Part shown: piece after piece, positions 6,881 to 16,053 of the stretch | Layout: each line of letters opens with the position of its first letter | How positions within the stretch are numbered: the first letter of the stretch is position 1 | Assembly: GCA_964345105.1 (NCBI GenBank) | Contig: CAYFPZ010000089.1 | Location: 1-22,775, forward strand | Reading direction: 5' to 3' | Source of the DNA: DG-33 sp964345105 | Lineage (GTDB): Archaea > Hadarchaeota > Hadarchaeia > Hadarchaeales > Hadarchaeaceae | DNA: 22,775 nt | Made by a program: the position numbers and the translations under genes | The notes under the pieces: model-generated | Databases searched by the model: none | The model's input: only the letters and a program-made list of their open reading frames with translations | What the model was told of the DNA's origin: nothing

Positions 6881-7873
6881 ATGAGAATAGGTTTTTTTAC
6901 CGCGTGTTTGAGTAAGATGAGCTTTGAAGAAGTTGCGAAATGGGCTTCTGATACGGGATTTAAAGCGTTGGAAGTGGAGGCCTACGAAGGGTCTAATCAT
7001 GTGAATGTTGACAAGGGACTTAGTGATACGGATGCCCGTAGGATAAAGGATATAGCCGAGAAAAATGACCTACTAATTTCTAATTTGAGTTATGCCCCCA
7101 ATAATCTGCATCCGGATGAGGAAAAGAGAAAACATAATCACGAGCACTTAAAGAAAGTTATAGACGCATGTGAAAAGTTGGGTGTTGATGCAGTAACAAC
7201 CTTTGCAGGGAGAGACCCTTCTAAGAGTATTGTGGAAAACTTAGAACTCTTCGAAAAAGAGTTTGGTCACTTGGTGGATTATGCTAGGGATAGGAACGTT
7301 AAAATCGCGATCGAAAATTGTCCTATGGGATTTTACTTTAACGAACAATATGGGTCTGGAGGAGGAAACATCGCTTTTTTCCCTTCGATATGGAAAAGAA
7401 TGTTTGAGATGTTTGACTCCACTTTAGGATTGGTATTCGATCCTTCCCATCTCTTATGGCAAGGGATTAATATTCGCAAAGCCCTAAGAGAATTTATAAA
7501 TCGTATTTATATTGTCCATGGGAAGGATTGTATGATAGACAGAGAAAACTTGGAACGGGACGGGATTTTAAATAGTGAGTGGGTTGATGCCCTCTTTGCA
7601 GGTAAAACAGGTGTTGGTCATAGAGCTATTAAATGGGAGGATCCCATCTACCAGTGGTGGAGATATACGATACCAGGACTTGGGGAAATTGATTTTAAGG
7701 GAATATTTCAGGAGCTTCTGATGCAAGGTTACGATCACGTAGTCATAATCGAGCATGAGGATCCAGTATGGTATGGAACAGAGAAATTAAACAAGCAGGG
7801 ACTAAAAATCGGGTTAAAGAACCTTTCTCGGCTCCTTCCCGAAGTCGGTTATGGAGAGGTTATGAAGGAGTAA
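6881..7873 (+). CDS. Sugar isomerase/epimerase, AP-endonuclease-2-type TIM barrel (long form)
   Basis: This is a 330-residue soluble enzyme of the xylose isomerase-like TIM-barrel superfamily. The ATG at 6881 is chosen for the GGTGGA site 4 nt upstream; an upstream in-frame start would add an unrelated lysine-rich leader. The metal site is complete: Glu145 (AIENCPMG), Asp187 and His190 (VFDPSHLLWQ), His213 (IVHGKD) and Glu291 (IIEHEDP). The insert between barrel strands (residues 218-262) and the NNLHPDEEKRKHNHEHLKK helix mark it as the same long subtype as the gene at 16054-17016. Such enzymes accompany Gfo/Idh/MocA dehydrogenases in keto-sugar pathways. It starts a three-gene run with 33- and 17-nt gaps. 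Confidence 0.85.
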   Translation: MRIGFFTACLSKMSFEEVAKWASDTGFKALEVEAYEGSNHVNVDKGLSDTDARRIKDIAEKNDLLISNLSYAPNNLHPDEEKRKHNHEHLKKVIDACEKLGVDAVTTFAGRDPSKSIVENLELFEKEFGHLVDYARDRNVKIAIENCPMGFYFNEQYGSGGGNIAFFPSIWKRMFEMFDSTLGLVFDPSHLLWQGINIRKALREFINRIYIVHGKDCMIDRENLERDGILNSEWVDALFAGKTGVGHRAIKWEDPIYQWWRYTIPGLGEIDFKGIFQELLMQGYDHVVIIEHEDPVWYGTEKLNKQGLKIGLKNLSRLLPEVGYGEVMKE

Positions 7874-7906
7874 TCAGGGAGTAGAACATTTGTAAGGGAT
7901 GATTAA

Positions 7907-8779
7907 GTGAAATTAGGGGTAGCTCAATGGATATATTGTGAGAAAGAATTGGAAACAAGTTTAAAAAGAATTTCCTCCTGTGGGTTTGATGGGGTAGGGA
8001 TTAAAGGAGAGCCAGAAGAAGTTGATGTTGAAAAAACGAAGGAATTATTGGATTCGTATAAATTGGAGCCAGCCGCCGTCAATGGAATACCAACTTTGGA
8101 TAGGGACTTAATAAGTCCTAAGGAGAGCGTTCGAAAGAATACTATTGAATATATGAAAGAGTGTGTAAACTTAATTTCAGAGATTGGAGGAAACTTGTAT
8201 TCTGGGGTCATCCCCACGGTCAGAAAGGAGCCAAAAGGTAAGAAAGAAAAGGAATGGCAATGGGCGGTCGAAGGAATAAAGAAAGTGGCAGAGTATTCTG
8301 CAGATTATAATGTAAAACTGGCAATTGAACCACTAAACAGGTTTGAAACTTATTTCATCCGAAAGACGGATCAAGCTTTGCAACTAATAAAAGATATCAA
8401 CGAAGAAAATGTAGGCATTTCGTTGGACTACTTTCATCTAAATATTGAGGAGTCTTCAATAGAACATGCAATTAAGAAAGCAGGAGACAATCTTCTAAAT
8501 TTTGATGTTGCGGATAACAACAGAGAAGTTCCGGGAATGGGACAAGCTAATTGGGGGAAAGTCCTTAACCTCTTGAGAGAGATACAATATGATAATTATC
8601 TGATGTTAGAATTCTTACCTCCAGTCGATAGATCTCCCCACGGAAGTACTAGGTATGAATATCCCGAGGAAAAAGGCCTCCGAGAAGTTCTTATAGCCCA
8701 TGGCTCGGCTAGGATGACAAAAGAATACTACGATGAAAATACTAAATTTGCAATTAATTATCTAAAAAAATTCATATAA
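7907..8779 (+). CDS. Ketose 3-epimerase-like TIM barrel lacking the metal histidine
   Basis: This is a 290-residue paralog of the D-tagatose 3-epimerase type. A GTG start at 7907 follows AGGGATGAT. Glu141 (AIEPLNRFETYF), Asp174 (SLDYFHLNIEE) and Glu235 (MLEFLPP) match the family metal ligands. The motif that normally reads H-x-H-x-A-D-x-x-R reads FDVADNNR, with Asp200 where the third ligand histidine is expected. The substrate-gripping Arg is kept. Asp could still bind metal, or the chemistry may have changed. It has a 20-residue insert near its C-terminus (SPHGSTRYEYPEEKG and on) not seen in the other copies. Confidence 0.85.
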   Translation: MKLGVAQWIYCEKELETSLKRISSCGFDGVGIKGEPEEVDVEKTKELLDSYKLEPAAVNGIPTLDRDLISPKESVRKNTIEYMKECVNLISEIGGNLYSGVIPTVRKEPKGKKEKEWQWAVEGIKKVAEYSADYNVKLAIEPLNRFETYFIRKTDQALQLIKDINEENVGISLDYFHLNIEESSIEHAIKKAGDNLLNFDVADNNREVPGMGQANWGKVLNLLREIQYDNYLMLEFLPPVDRSPHGSTRYEYPEEKGLREVLIAHGSARMTKEYYDENTKFAINYLKKFI

Positions 8780-8796
8780 ATACTAAGGGTGTCAAA

Positions 8797-9636
8797 ATGG
8801 TTAAATATGGTGTCAATAGTTGGGTTTGGGGTCCTGGTAGTACTGATGTATTACTAAAATCGATAAAAAAAGCTAAGGAAGTAGGATTTGATGGTATTGA
8901 AATCCCAATAGAATCTCCCGATAAAGTTGATAGAAGACGGATTGTTGAAGCACTAGACTCTTGGGGTTTACAATGCGGGTCTATTGCGGGAGTCACCAGT
9001 TCGGGGCGTGATCTCATAAGTCCTAACACGACAATCCGAAAAAATACGAAAAAATACATTAAATCATGTATCGATTTTGCAGTTGAGTTTGATTCGAGCA
9101 TAGTTGGGGGGCCGTTTTATTCTACTGTTGGTAAATTAGAATCTACATTAACTAAAGACACGGAGTGGAAATATGTAGTGTCAGGGTTTAAAGAAGTTGG
9201 TGCCTACGCTGAAGACAAAGGTGTTTATCTAACCATTGAGCCCTTGAACAGATTTGAAACATATTTCCTTAATTTGACATCAGATTGTATACGGTTAGTA
9301 AAAGATGTGAATAGTCCCGCGGTGAAGGTTCAGCTTGATACATTCCACGCAAATATTGAAGAAAAATCGATCAGTAATGCTGTCAGGGAAGCAGGTGATC
9401 TTCTTTATCATATTCAAATATGCGAGAACGATAGGGGAACTCCTGGTTCGGGTCATATCGAATGGGTTGAAATCGCCAATGCACTTAAGGAAATTAAGTA
9501 TGACCACTGGTTGATAATTGAAACTTTTCCACCAGGGTACAAAGAACTGGCTGTTTGCATTTGGCGCCCTCTTGCTATCACACAAGACGATATAGCGATC
9601 GATGGTCTTAAATTTTTAAAACATATTATGCGATAA
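8797..9636 (+). CDS. Ketose 3-epimerase-like TIM barrel, His to Gln in the metal site
   Basis: This 279-residue protein is homologous along its whole length to the preceding gene and begins 17 nt after it, at the ATG at 8797. Glu148 (TIEPLNRFETYF), Asp181 (QLDTFHANIEE) and Glu242 (IIETFPP) are kept. The segment HIQICENDRGTPGSGH has Gln207 where the second histidine of H-x-H binds metal in active 3-epimerases. Loss of the same ligand in two adjacent paralogs by different substitutions suggests a shared change of role. They could form a heteromer, or they could act as non-metal enzymes or sensors. It is the end of the run; about 257 nt follow before the converging aminotransferase. Confidence 0.85.
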   Translation: MVKYGVNSWVWGPGSTDVLLKSIKKAKEVGFDGIEIPIESPDKVDRRRIVEALDSWGLQCGSIAGVTSSGRDLISPNTTIRKNTKKYIKSCIDFAVEFDSSIVGGPFYSTVGKLESTLTKDTEWKYVVSGFKEVGAYAEDKGVYLTIEPLNRFETYFLNLTSDCIRLVKDVNSPAVKVQLDTFHANIEEKSISNAVREAGDLLYHIQICENDRGTPGSGHIEWVEIANALKEIKYDHWLIIETFPPGYKELAVCIWRPLAITQDDIAIDGLKFLKHIMR

Positions 9637-9893
9637 GTACTTGTTTCTAGTCCTTAGCAGGTTTCTTGAGGGTATAGAGGAATTCTATGGGTTTTAAATT
9701 CGCTTAATTAGTTTAGTCCCATACTCCCGCAAGTAGCCTTTACTTAGGCCCATAAAAGCTCTGTTGGAAGGAACGGAAGTTTGGGAGGTGGAGATAAGAA
9801 GCCCCCAGATTTAAGGAAAGGAACACTTATTTGTCCAACGAATTTATCATTAAAATTCAATCATTGACTCATTTTTATGACCTTTTGAACCTT

Positions 9894-11195
9894 TCACTTT
9901 TTATTTTTTAGCTTTGTTAGTACTTCGTCTAATGTATTGAGAGCCTTGGTGATTTGGTTTTCAGTTATTATAAAAGGTGGCTTTATTTTAATCAAATTGC
10001 CCATATTAGCCATTGATCGTCCAAACCAGACACCTTTTTCTAAGCACATTTGTATGATTTTAGATACCTCATCAAAAGCCTCTTCTTTTGTTTTTCGGTC
10101 CCTTACCATCTCCACTCCGATAAATAGTCCGGGTCCTCTTATTTCTCCGATAATTTCATGCCTTTCTTGCATAGATTTAAGTCGTTGTGTTATAACTTTT
10201 CCCATTCTGTTGGCTTTCCCTAACACTTTTTCTTCCATTAATACATCAAAAACAGCACATGCAGTGGCACATAAAATTGGCGCACCACTATGTGTAGTGA
10301 CTCCCCATAACTTTGATTCTGTTTTTTCAGCTATATCCTCTCTAAATACAGCAGCACTTAGGGGAAGGCCCCCACACAAGGTTTTTCCTAGACATATTAT
10401 GTCGGGTCGAAGTCCAATATAATCAGATCCCCACATTTTTCCTGTTCTTCCTAGCCCGGTTTGTATTTCGTCGGCTATTATCAAAATATCGTACTTGTCG
10501 CATATCTCCCTTATGATTTTAGCATATTCTTTGTCGGGCGGTAATATATGACCCGCCTGTCCTTGTATTGGTTCTAAAATAAACGCGGCAACATCATTGT
10601 ATGTACCATGTTTTATCACCGATTCGAGGTTTCTTGCACATTCATAATCACACTCTGGATACTCCTTTCCAAAAGCACAACGATAACAATAAGGGGAAGG
10701 GATTTGTCTAAACCCTGGCATTATGGGCATATCTTTCCTATAAATTGCTGGTATTAAAGCAGATACTGCGATTGTAAAACCATGATAACCGTTATACAAA
10801 GATATTACCTCCTTTTTCCCAGTATAAAGAATGGCACTTTTAATTGCAAGTTCGATGACCTCACCTCCGCTACATCCAAACCACGTTTTGGTAAGATTGG
10901 GTGGCGCTATTTTCGCAATTTTCTCCGCGAGTTCTACTCGTGGGATATTTACAAATCCAGGAAAGGAATGCGGAAATTCGGCATATTTTTTGGTGGCTTC
11001 AACCACCTTAGGGTTTTTCCAACCAACCCACATGGGGCCAGCACATCCCGAAACGCAATCGATATACTCTTTCCCCGTGATATCTTTCACTATGCATCCT
11101 TCTCCCTCAGTAAATATTATTGGAGCATAAAATAAAGGCCAACCCTTCACAACGTATTTTTCGTGTTTCTCTATAATTTTTTCTTTTCTTTGCAT
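9894..11195 (-). CDS. Class III PLP-dependent aminotransferase
   Basis: This 433-residue fold-type I aminotransferase of the 4-aminobutyrate/ornithine group is close to the normal length. The ATG at 11195 is used because the TATA box at 11221-11232 places the transcript start within a few bases of it; an in-frame TTG lies nine bases upstream. The PLP-binding Lys271 is in CLGKTLCGG, the cofactor-contacting Asp242 is in IIADEIQTGLGRTG, and NGYHGFT follows the cofactor phosphate loop. A cluster Cys170, Cys173, Cys182 and Cys186 (PYCYRC, ECDYEC) is typical of an archaeal and thermophile branch. The amine substrate is unknown; an amino-sugar or keto-sugar intermediate would fit the context. A fragmented second copy lies at 17121-17545 and 4412-4585. 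Confidence 0.9.
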   Translation of the reverse strand: MQRKEKIIEKHEKYVVKGWPLFYAPIIFTEGEGCIVKDITGKEYIDCVSGCAGPMWVGWKNPKVVEATKKYAEFPHSFPGFVNIPRVELAEKIAKIAPPNLTKTWFGCSGGEVIELAIKSAILYTGKKEVISLYNGYHGFTIAVSALIPAIYRKDMPIMPGFRQIPSPYCYRCAFGKEYPECDYECARNLESVIKHGTYNDVAAFILEPIQGQAGHILPPDKEYAKIIREICDKYDILIIADEIQTGLGRTGKMWGSDYIGLRPDIICLGKTLCGGLPLSAAVFREDIAEKTESKLWGVTTHSGAPILCATACAVFDVLMEEKVLGKANRMGKVITQRLKSMQERHEIIGEIRGPGLFIGVEMVRDRKTKEEAFDEVSKIIQMCLEKGVWFGRSMANMGNLIKIKPPFIITENQITKALNTLDEVLTKLKNKK

Positions 11196-11220
11196 TTTTA
11201 TCAATTTGCTTTCACTTTTT

Positions 11221-11232
11221 AGAATATAAAAG
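11221..11232 (-). promoter_or_regulatory. TATA box of the aminotransferase gene
   Basis: On the minus strand this reads CTTTTATATTCT, about 26-37 nt before the ATG, indicating a leaderless or nearly leaderless transcript. Confidence 0.6.
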
Positions 11233-11330
11233 TTTCGGTTCTGCGGAGGTTGTTTAATAAATCGATTGTCCGTTTATGAATAGAGACAAAACCCCAGTAA
11301 AAGGCTGGACCAGTAGCCCCTAAATAACCG

Positions 11331-11344
11331 TAAATCTTATAATC
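11331..11344 (+). promoter_or_regulatory. TATA box of the ABC transporter operon
   Basis: TAAATCTTATAATC lies about 34 nt before the ATG at 11372, implying a short leader without a Shine-Dalgarno. The 100 nt between this and the divergent aminotransferase promoter hold no gene. Confidence 0.45.
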
Positions 11345-11371
11345 CAAACAAAACTATCTAAAACGAGAAAA

Positions 11372-12466
11372 ATGGCTAGACTAATCTTGAAAGGCTTGAC
11401 AAAAAGTTTTGGGGATGTCAAAGCAGTAAACGATTTGAACATGGAGATTAGGGACAAAGAATTTGTTGCTTTGCTAGGACCATCTGGTTGCGGGAAGACT
11501 ACCACCCTTAGGTGTATAGCAGGTCTGGAGAATCCTGATGGAGGAAGTATTTATATCGGAGATAAAAATGTAACAGATATTCATCCGGCTAATAGAAATA
11601 CATCAATGGTCTTTCAAGATTACGCGTTGTATCCCCATATGACAGCCTTTGACAATATAGCCTTCCCGCTTCGAATACAAAAAAAGCCTATAGATGAAAT
11701 AAGAAAAGAAGTGGAAAGCGTTGCAGAACTTCTTGAAATAAACGAACTTTTAAACCGTAAGCCAGATGAATTAAGTGGGGGTGAAAGACAGAGAGTAGCG
11801 TTAGGTAGGGCTCTCGTTAGAAAACCGAAGATTTTCTTGCTAGATGAACCTTTAGCCAACTTGGATGCAAAACTCAGGGTTGAAATGAGGGTGAAACTCA
11901 AGAAATTGCAGAAAAGAACGGAAGTAACAACGATTTTTGTCACCCACGATCAGATAGAAGCACTATCTATGGCTGATAAGATAGGAGTAATGAACAAGGG
12001 TATGTTATACCAATTTAGCACACCTGATGAATTATACCGACACCCAGTTAATACGTTCGTTGCTGGTTTCATTGGTTCTCCCCCAATGAATTTGTTGAGT
12101 TGTAGTACTACGGAGAGAAAAGGGGAAATCTTCCTAGATCTTGGATTTTATCTCTTGCCCCTTTCAGGTCCCCTAAAGTTTGTCGCGGAAAATCTGAAAA
12201 ATTCGGAGGTGGTATTGGGTATTAGGCCTGAAGATATTTCAATTAATGAGAAAAGAAAACCGACTTCTTGGAGAACCAAAGTTTATGCAATAGAATCGCT
12301 TGGAGATGAAAAATTAGTTACCTTAAAAACGGATGATGTTCTTTTGAAGGTAAAGATAAAATCGGAATTATTTAAAAAAGAGAGTGGTGAAATCGTGTGG
12401 GTGGACTTTAACTTAAATAAAATCTCGCTTTTCGATAAGAAAGGAAGTTCTATTCAGATTAGGTGA
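11372..12466 (+). CDS. Sugar ABC transporter ATP-binding protein (MalK/UgpC/MsmX type)
   Basis: This 364-residue cytoplasmic ATPase energises sugar uptake. Walker A is GPSGCGKTT (36-44), the Q-loop glutamine is 82, the signature is LSGGE (134-138, with Glu where Gln is common), Walker B is FLLDEP (155-160) with catalytic Glu159, the D-loop is NLDAKLR and the H-loop His is 192. Residues from about 235 form the C-terminal TOBE-type regulatory domain, with the family marker VLGIRPEDI. It is the first gene of a three-gene unit; its stop overlaps the AGGTGA ribosome site of the next gene. The domain layout indicates the CUT1 family, which imports oligosaccharides, glycerol phosphate and glycosides. 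Confidence 0.95.
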   Translation: MARLILKGLTKSFGDVKAVNDLNMEIRDKEFVALLGPSGCGKTTTLRCIAGLENPDGGSIYIGDKNVTDIHPANRNTSMVFQDYALYPHMTAFDNIAFPLRIQKKPIDEIRKEVESVAELLEINELLNRKPDELSGGERQRVALGRALVRKPKIFLLDEPLANLDAKLRVEMRVKLKKLQKRTEVTTIFVTHDQIEALSMADKIGVMNKGMLYQFSTPDELYRHPVNTFVAGFIGSPPMNLLSCSTTERKGEIFLDLGFYLLPLSGPLKFVAENLKNSEVVLGIRPEDISINEKRKPTSWRTKVYAIESLGDEKLVTLKTDDVLLKVKIKSELFKKESGEIVWVDFNLNKISLFDKKGSSIQIR

Positions 12467-12470
12467 AAAA

Positions 12471-13343
12471 GTGAAAGAAAAAAATTTGAGTAAATTGTTG
12501 ATTGTTCCCGTTCTTTTGGTTATTTTAGCATTAGCTATTTTTCCAATGATTTTAACTCTTGTCTTAAGCTTTTGTTCGTGGAATTTGCGCACACCTACAA
12601 TCGGAATAAACTTTATCGGTCTTGGGAATTATTCAACGCTTCTCTTTGGAGATACCAGATTTATCGGTAGTTTGATTAATACTTTTTCAATCGCGGGGAT
12701 TGCTTTAACTTTGGAATTTTTAATAGGATTGGGGGCAGCCTTATTGTTAAGTAAAAAAATTAGAGGTAAAACTTATTTGGTAATTTTATTAATCATTCCG
12801 ATGTTTGTAAGTCCTATGATGGTGGGCGCTATAACGAAATTACTTTTTATAGAAAGATGGGGCATATTTTCGTATTCTTTAGATTTTTTGGCAGGTGGAA
12901 CAATTCTTACATTGTCAGATCCAATTTTAGCTAAACTCTCATTAGTTTTTGCTGATGTATGGCAATGGACCCCCCTAGTTTTTTTGATTTTATTTAGTGG
13001 GATCCAAACGGTCCCTCGTACACTTTACGAGTCTGGTAATATAGAAGGTGCATCGGATTGGCAACAATTTAGATATGTGACCCTACATTTTCTAAAACCC
13101 TTTATTTTTTTGGTAATTTTATTTAGACTAGTAGACCTTTTAAAATTTATCGACCCAATATGGATAACTACGTACGGTGGGCCTGGAACGGCAACTGAAA
13201 CTTATGCCTTTTATAATTATATGTTATCTTTCGTTCATTTTAGGGTAGGGTACGCTGCAGCTGCGGCTTGGTTAATTCTTCCTATTTGTCTCTCCTCTTA
13301 CCTAATACTAGCTAAACTTATATTTCGGGGGCGGAGGTTATAA
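12471..13343 (+). CDS. Sugar ABC transporter permease (MalF/UgpA type)
   Basis: This 290-residue inner permease has six predicted membrane segments. It starts with GTG at 12471 behind AGGTGA that overlaps the ATPase stop. The EAA loop that docks on the ATPase is ESGNIEGASDWQQFRYVTL, with the expected GA and a Pro after it. The tail WITTYGGPGTATETYAFYNYM is characteristic of the family. It is short for the family because it lacks the large periplasmic insert of MalF and is closer to UgpA/LacF. It pairs with the next gene to form the channel. Confidence 0.93.
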   Translation: MKEKNLSKLLIVPVLLVILALAIFPMILTLVLSFCSWNLRTPTIGINFIGLGNYSTLLFGDTRFIGSLINTFSIAGIALTLEFLIGLGAALLLSKKIRGKTYLVILLIIPMFVSPMMVGAITKLLFIERWGIFSYSLDFLAGGTILTLSDPILAKLSLVFADVWQWTPLVFLILFSGIQTVPRTLYESGNIEGASDWQQFRYVTLHFLKPFIFLVILFRLVDLLKFIDPIWITTYGGPGTATETYAFYNYMLSFVHFRVGYAAAAAWLILPICLSSYLILAKLIFRGRRL

Positions 13344-13346
13344 TTC

Positions 13347-14165
13347 ATGAAATTAAAAAGATTTTATATTTACCTCATGCTGGTGATTCTCATTGGATTT
13401 TTTGCATTTCCGATTTTTTGGATGGTTGGAACAGCATTAAAACCAGGGTGGGCAGTTATCCATTATCCACCTTATCTAGTTCCGCCTGAAATTACTTTTG
13501 CAAACTTTCAAGAGGCGATTTATGGACGAGGAGGACCGGCCATCTGGAACAGCATAATTGTTAGTCTGTTAAGCAGTTTAATTACAGTTGGAATTTCTCT
13601 TCCTGCAGCTTACTCCCTCAGCAGGTTAAAACCAAAATGGAGCAATGATTTCCTACTTTTTCTACTTTCTTTGCGATTCCTTCCCCCGTTTGTGACCGCA
13701 ATTGGACTTTTCCTTGTATTGCGGACTTTGGGAGTACTAAACACGTATATTGGAGTTGCAATGGCCCATGTGCTACTCAATGTTCCTATTGGTGTCTGGC
13801 TGTTGAAAGGATTTTTTGACCCCCTACCTAAATCGATAGAGGAATCAGCGATTATGGATGGTTGTGGGAGAATGACAATACTTAGAAAAATTTTGTTACC
13901 TGTTGCTAAGCCGGCTATCCTAATTACGTTCCTTTTTTGCTTTCTCTTCTCATGGAACGAATTCATTTTCGCGTCATTTACTACCACTGGAGCTACTAGA
14001 ACGATACCAGTGGTAGTTTCTACATTTGTAGGCGAACCTAGAGGGTATGCTTGGGGAGTTATGGCATCTTATTCAGTAATTTGTATAGTGCCAGCTTTGA
14101 TGTTAGCTTTACTTATGCGTAAATATGCTTTAAGAGCATTTACATATGGGGTGGTCAAAGGTTAA
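13347..14165 (+). CDS. Sugar ABC transporter permease (MalG/UgpE type)
   Basis: This is a 272-residue permease with six membrane segments. Its ATG lies three bases after the stop of the first permease, so the two are translationally coupled. The EAA loop reads EESAIMDGCGRMTILRKIL followed by LPVAKPAI, and FSWNEFIFA lies in the fifth membrane segment, all typical of the MalG branch. It ends the transporter operon. No binding-protein gene is adjacent; the intact one at 4944-6416 is the best candidate. Confidence 0.93.
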   Translation: MKLKRFYIYLMLVILIGFFAFPIFWMVGTALKPGWAVIHYPPYLVPPEITFANFQEAIYGRGGPAIWNSIIVSLLSSLITVGISLPAAYSLSRLKPKWSNDFLLFLLSLRFLPPFVTAIGLFLVLRTLGVLNTYIGVAMAHVLLNVPIGVWLLKGFFDPLPKSIEESAIMDGCGRMTILRKILLPVAKPAILITFLFCFLFSWNEFIFASFTTTGATRTIPVVVSTFVGEPRGYAWGVMASYSVICIVPALMLALLMRKYALRAFTYGVVKG

Positions 14166-14266
14166 AATTCGCTCTCCGATGCTTTGTTGGATAATAAGAC
14201 AATCATCAAACAGAAACCTTTCGGATGTCCGCCCCTAACTAGAAAGATAATAAACGGTTCACCGAG

Positions 14267-15082
14267 CTAAAATAATCTCATATTCTCTATTGATTCCTTA
14301 GTCTGCCGGTCAAATTCCTCGGGTTTTACTTCTCTGATAGCGTCATATGGGTACGCTGAGGGGGGCATAAATTCCATCGCAAGATATCGATCATAACCGA
14401 CGGTCTTCAATGCGTTGAGAATTGATTTAAAGTCTATATTTCCCTTCCCGGGCGGTGCCCGTGTATTATCCGCGAGATGAACGTGGATTATCTTCTCACC
14501 AAACTTTCTTATAGCATTTGGAGGAGATGCTTCTTCGATATTCATGTGAAACGTGTCAACCATCATCTTGACATTATCCAGAGCTACTTCCCGTGCTAAT
14601 CTTTCAGCTTGTTCGGCTCTATTCACCATATATGTCTCAAACCGGTTTATAGGTTCCACCGCCAGCATAACGCCTAGGTTCCCAGCGTATTCGCCTGCCT
14701 TCTTTACCCCACTAACAGCCCACTTCCATTCCTTCTCACGCTCTTTCTCCGGTTTCGTTTTTCCAACTGCAGTCGGTACAACAATCACTATTTCTGCCCC
14801 AATATCGGAAGCTAACTTTGCACAATTTTTCACATATTGAACCGCATTTCTTCTTGTTCCAGCATTAGAACTCGTCAGATCCCTTTCAGTGGAATATAAA
14901 CCACATATTGCGGAAGCCTCTAACCTATATTTTTCTAAGAGTTCCCGTACTCTCTTTACATCAATTTTTTTAGGCTCACCAGGAATTTCTACCCCATCGT
15001 ATCCAAACTTGGACAATCTCTGCAAGCTTTTTTCTAGTGGTTCATCCCCGTATATCCAAGTACTGACGCTATACCGAACCAT
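14267..15082 (-). CDS. Ketose 3-epimerase-like TIM barrel (complete metal site)
   Basis: This 271-residue protein of the tagatose-3-epimerase / hydroxypyruvate isomerase-like group keeps all metal ligands: Glu143 (AVEPINRFETYM), Asp176 (MVDTFHMNIEE), His202 (HVHLADNTR) and Glu237 (AMEFMPP). The ATG at 15082 follows GGTGAG, which overlaps the stop of the gene before it, so the two are co-transcribed. It is a close paralog of that upstream gene, with the same GYDGVEI-x-GEPK start and PPGKGNIDF loop. The likely role is C3 epimerisation or isomerisation of a keto-sugar. It converges on the permease gene. Confidence 0.87.
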   Translation of the reverse strand: MVRYSVSTWIYGDEPLEKSLQRLSKFGYDGVEIPGEPKKIDVKRVRELLEKYRLEASAICGLYSTERDLTSSNAGTRRNAVQYVKNCAKLASDIGAEIVIVVPTAVGKTKPEKEREKEWKWAVSGVKKAGEYAGNLGVMLAVEPINRFETYMVNRAEQAERLAREVALDNVKMMVDTFHMNIEEASPPNAIRKFGEKIIHVHLADNTRAPPGKGNIDFKSILNALKTVGYDRYLAMEFMPPSAYPYDAIREVKPEEFDRQTKESIENMRLF

Positions 15083-15088
15083 TTGAAC

Positions 15089-15913
15089 TCACCATAATTT
15101 TTTTAAATATTCTATGGACTCCTTTGTATACGAATCATAGAACTCTTCACACTTTTTTCTTTCCTTTAAAACAACGAATGGATCTGCAGCGGCAGGTAGA
15201 AGTTCCATCGAAAGATATCCATCGTATCCAATCTCTTTTAATGCTTTAATAATTGGTTTAAAATCCAAGTGCCCCCTCCCAGGCGCCGCTCGGTTTGTGT
15301 CCGCAACGTGCAGGTGTATCAATCTTTTCCCCGCCATCTTTATCGCGTCTGCTGGAGATGTTTCTTCTATGCTCATATGGAAAAGATCTCCCATAACTCC
15401 AACATTCTCTAAGTTAACATCTTCCATCAATTTTACTGCCTGTTCAAGTCTATTTATGAAATACGTTTCGTATCTGTTCCAAGGTTCAATTGCAAGTTTG
15501 ACACCCAAATCTGCAGCATATTCTCCCGCTTCCTCTATCCCGCTGACAGCCCATCTCCACTCCTTTTTAAGTGGTGCCTCTGCATAAATTTTCATGCATG
15601 CACTAGGCGCGACAATCATCACTTGTGCCCCGATCTCATGGGCCATTTTGGCGACATCTTTTGTGTATTGAACAGCGTCCTTCCTCGTTTTCTCGCTGGA
15701 GCTGACCAAATCCCTTTCCTTGGTATATATGCTGCATATTGATGAGATTTCTAATCCATATTTTTTCGAGAGTTCCTGTACTTCTTTCACATCAATTATT
15801 TTGGGCTCACCAACTATCTCTATCCCATCGTACCCGAACTTGGACAACCGTTCCATGCCCTTTTCCAGCGGTTCCCCCGCATAGACCAGAGTATTGTAAC
15901 TAAATTTAACCAT
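15089..15913 (-). CDS. Ketose 3-epimerase-like TIM barrel (complete metal site)
   Basis: This 274-residue paralog of the downstream gene starts at the ATG at 15913; an in-frame TTG four codons earlier is less likely because both paralogs begin M-V-(R/K)-(Y/F)-S. Glu143 (AIEPWNRYETYF), Asp176 (MGDLFHMSIEE) and His202 (HLHVADTNR) are present, as is SMELLPA with the last Glu. A minus-strand TATA box TGTTTTAAAT at 15941-15950 gives a short leader. It is first of the two-gene unit 15913-14267. A leucine replaces the usual Thr or Tyr beside the metal Asp. Confidence 0.87.
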   Translation of the reverse strand: MVKFSYNTLVYAGEPLEKGMERLSKFGYDGIEIVGEPKIIDVKEVQELSKKYGLEISSICSIYTKERDLVSSSEKTRKDAVQYTKDVAKMAHEIGAQVMIVAPSACMKIYAEAPLKKEWRWAVSGIEEAGEYAADLGVKLAIEPWNRYETYFINRLEQAVKLMEDVNLENVGVMGDLFHMSIEETSPADAIKMAGKRLIHLHVADTNRAAPGRGHLDFKPIIKALKEIGYDGYLSMELLPAAADPFVVLKERKKCEEFYDSYTKESIEYLKKLW

Positions 15914-16053
15914 TTGAACCGCCAATTATTTTCCATCAAGATTTAAAACATATCTAATTAAATCGAAATTTTATCCAATTTTTCCCCCCATATTCCTAAA
16001 CCCGTAATCAACAATTTTTTTTCTCTTTCATTTTATCCCCTATTCAATTTTGA

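Noticed and set aside
9637..9893. Possible TnpB or other transposase tail in the gap before the aminotransferase
   Set aside because: Short frames (for example KALLEGTEVWEVEIRSPQ) show no zinc-ribbon cysteines or other firm motif.
11320..11505. Minus-strand frame over the start of the ABC ATPase
   Set aside because: It is the usual antisense shadow of Walker A sequence and has no independent support.
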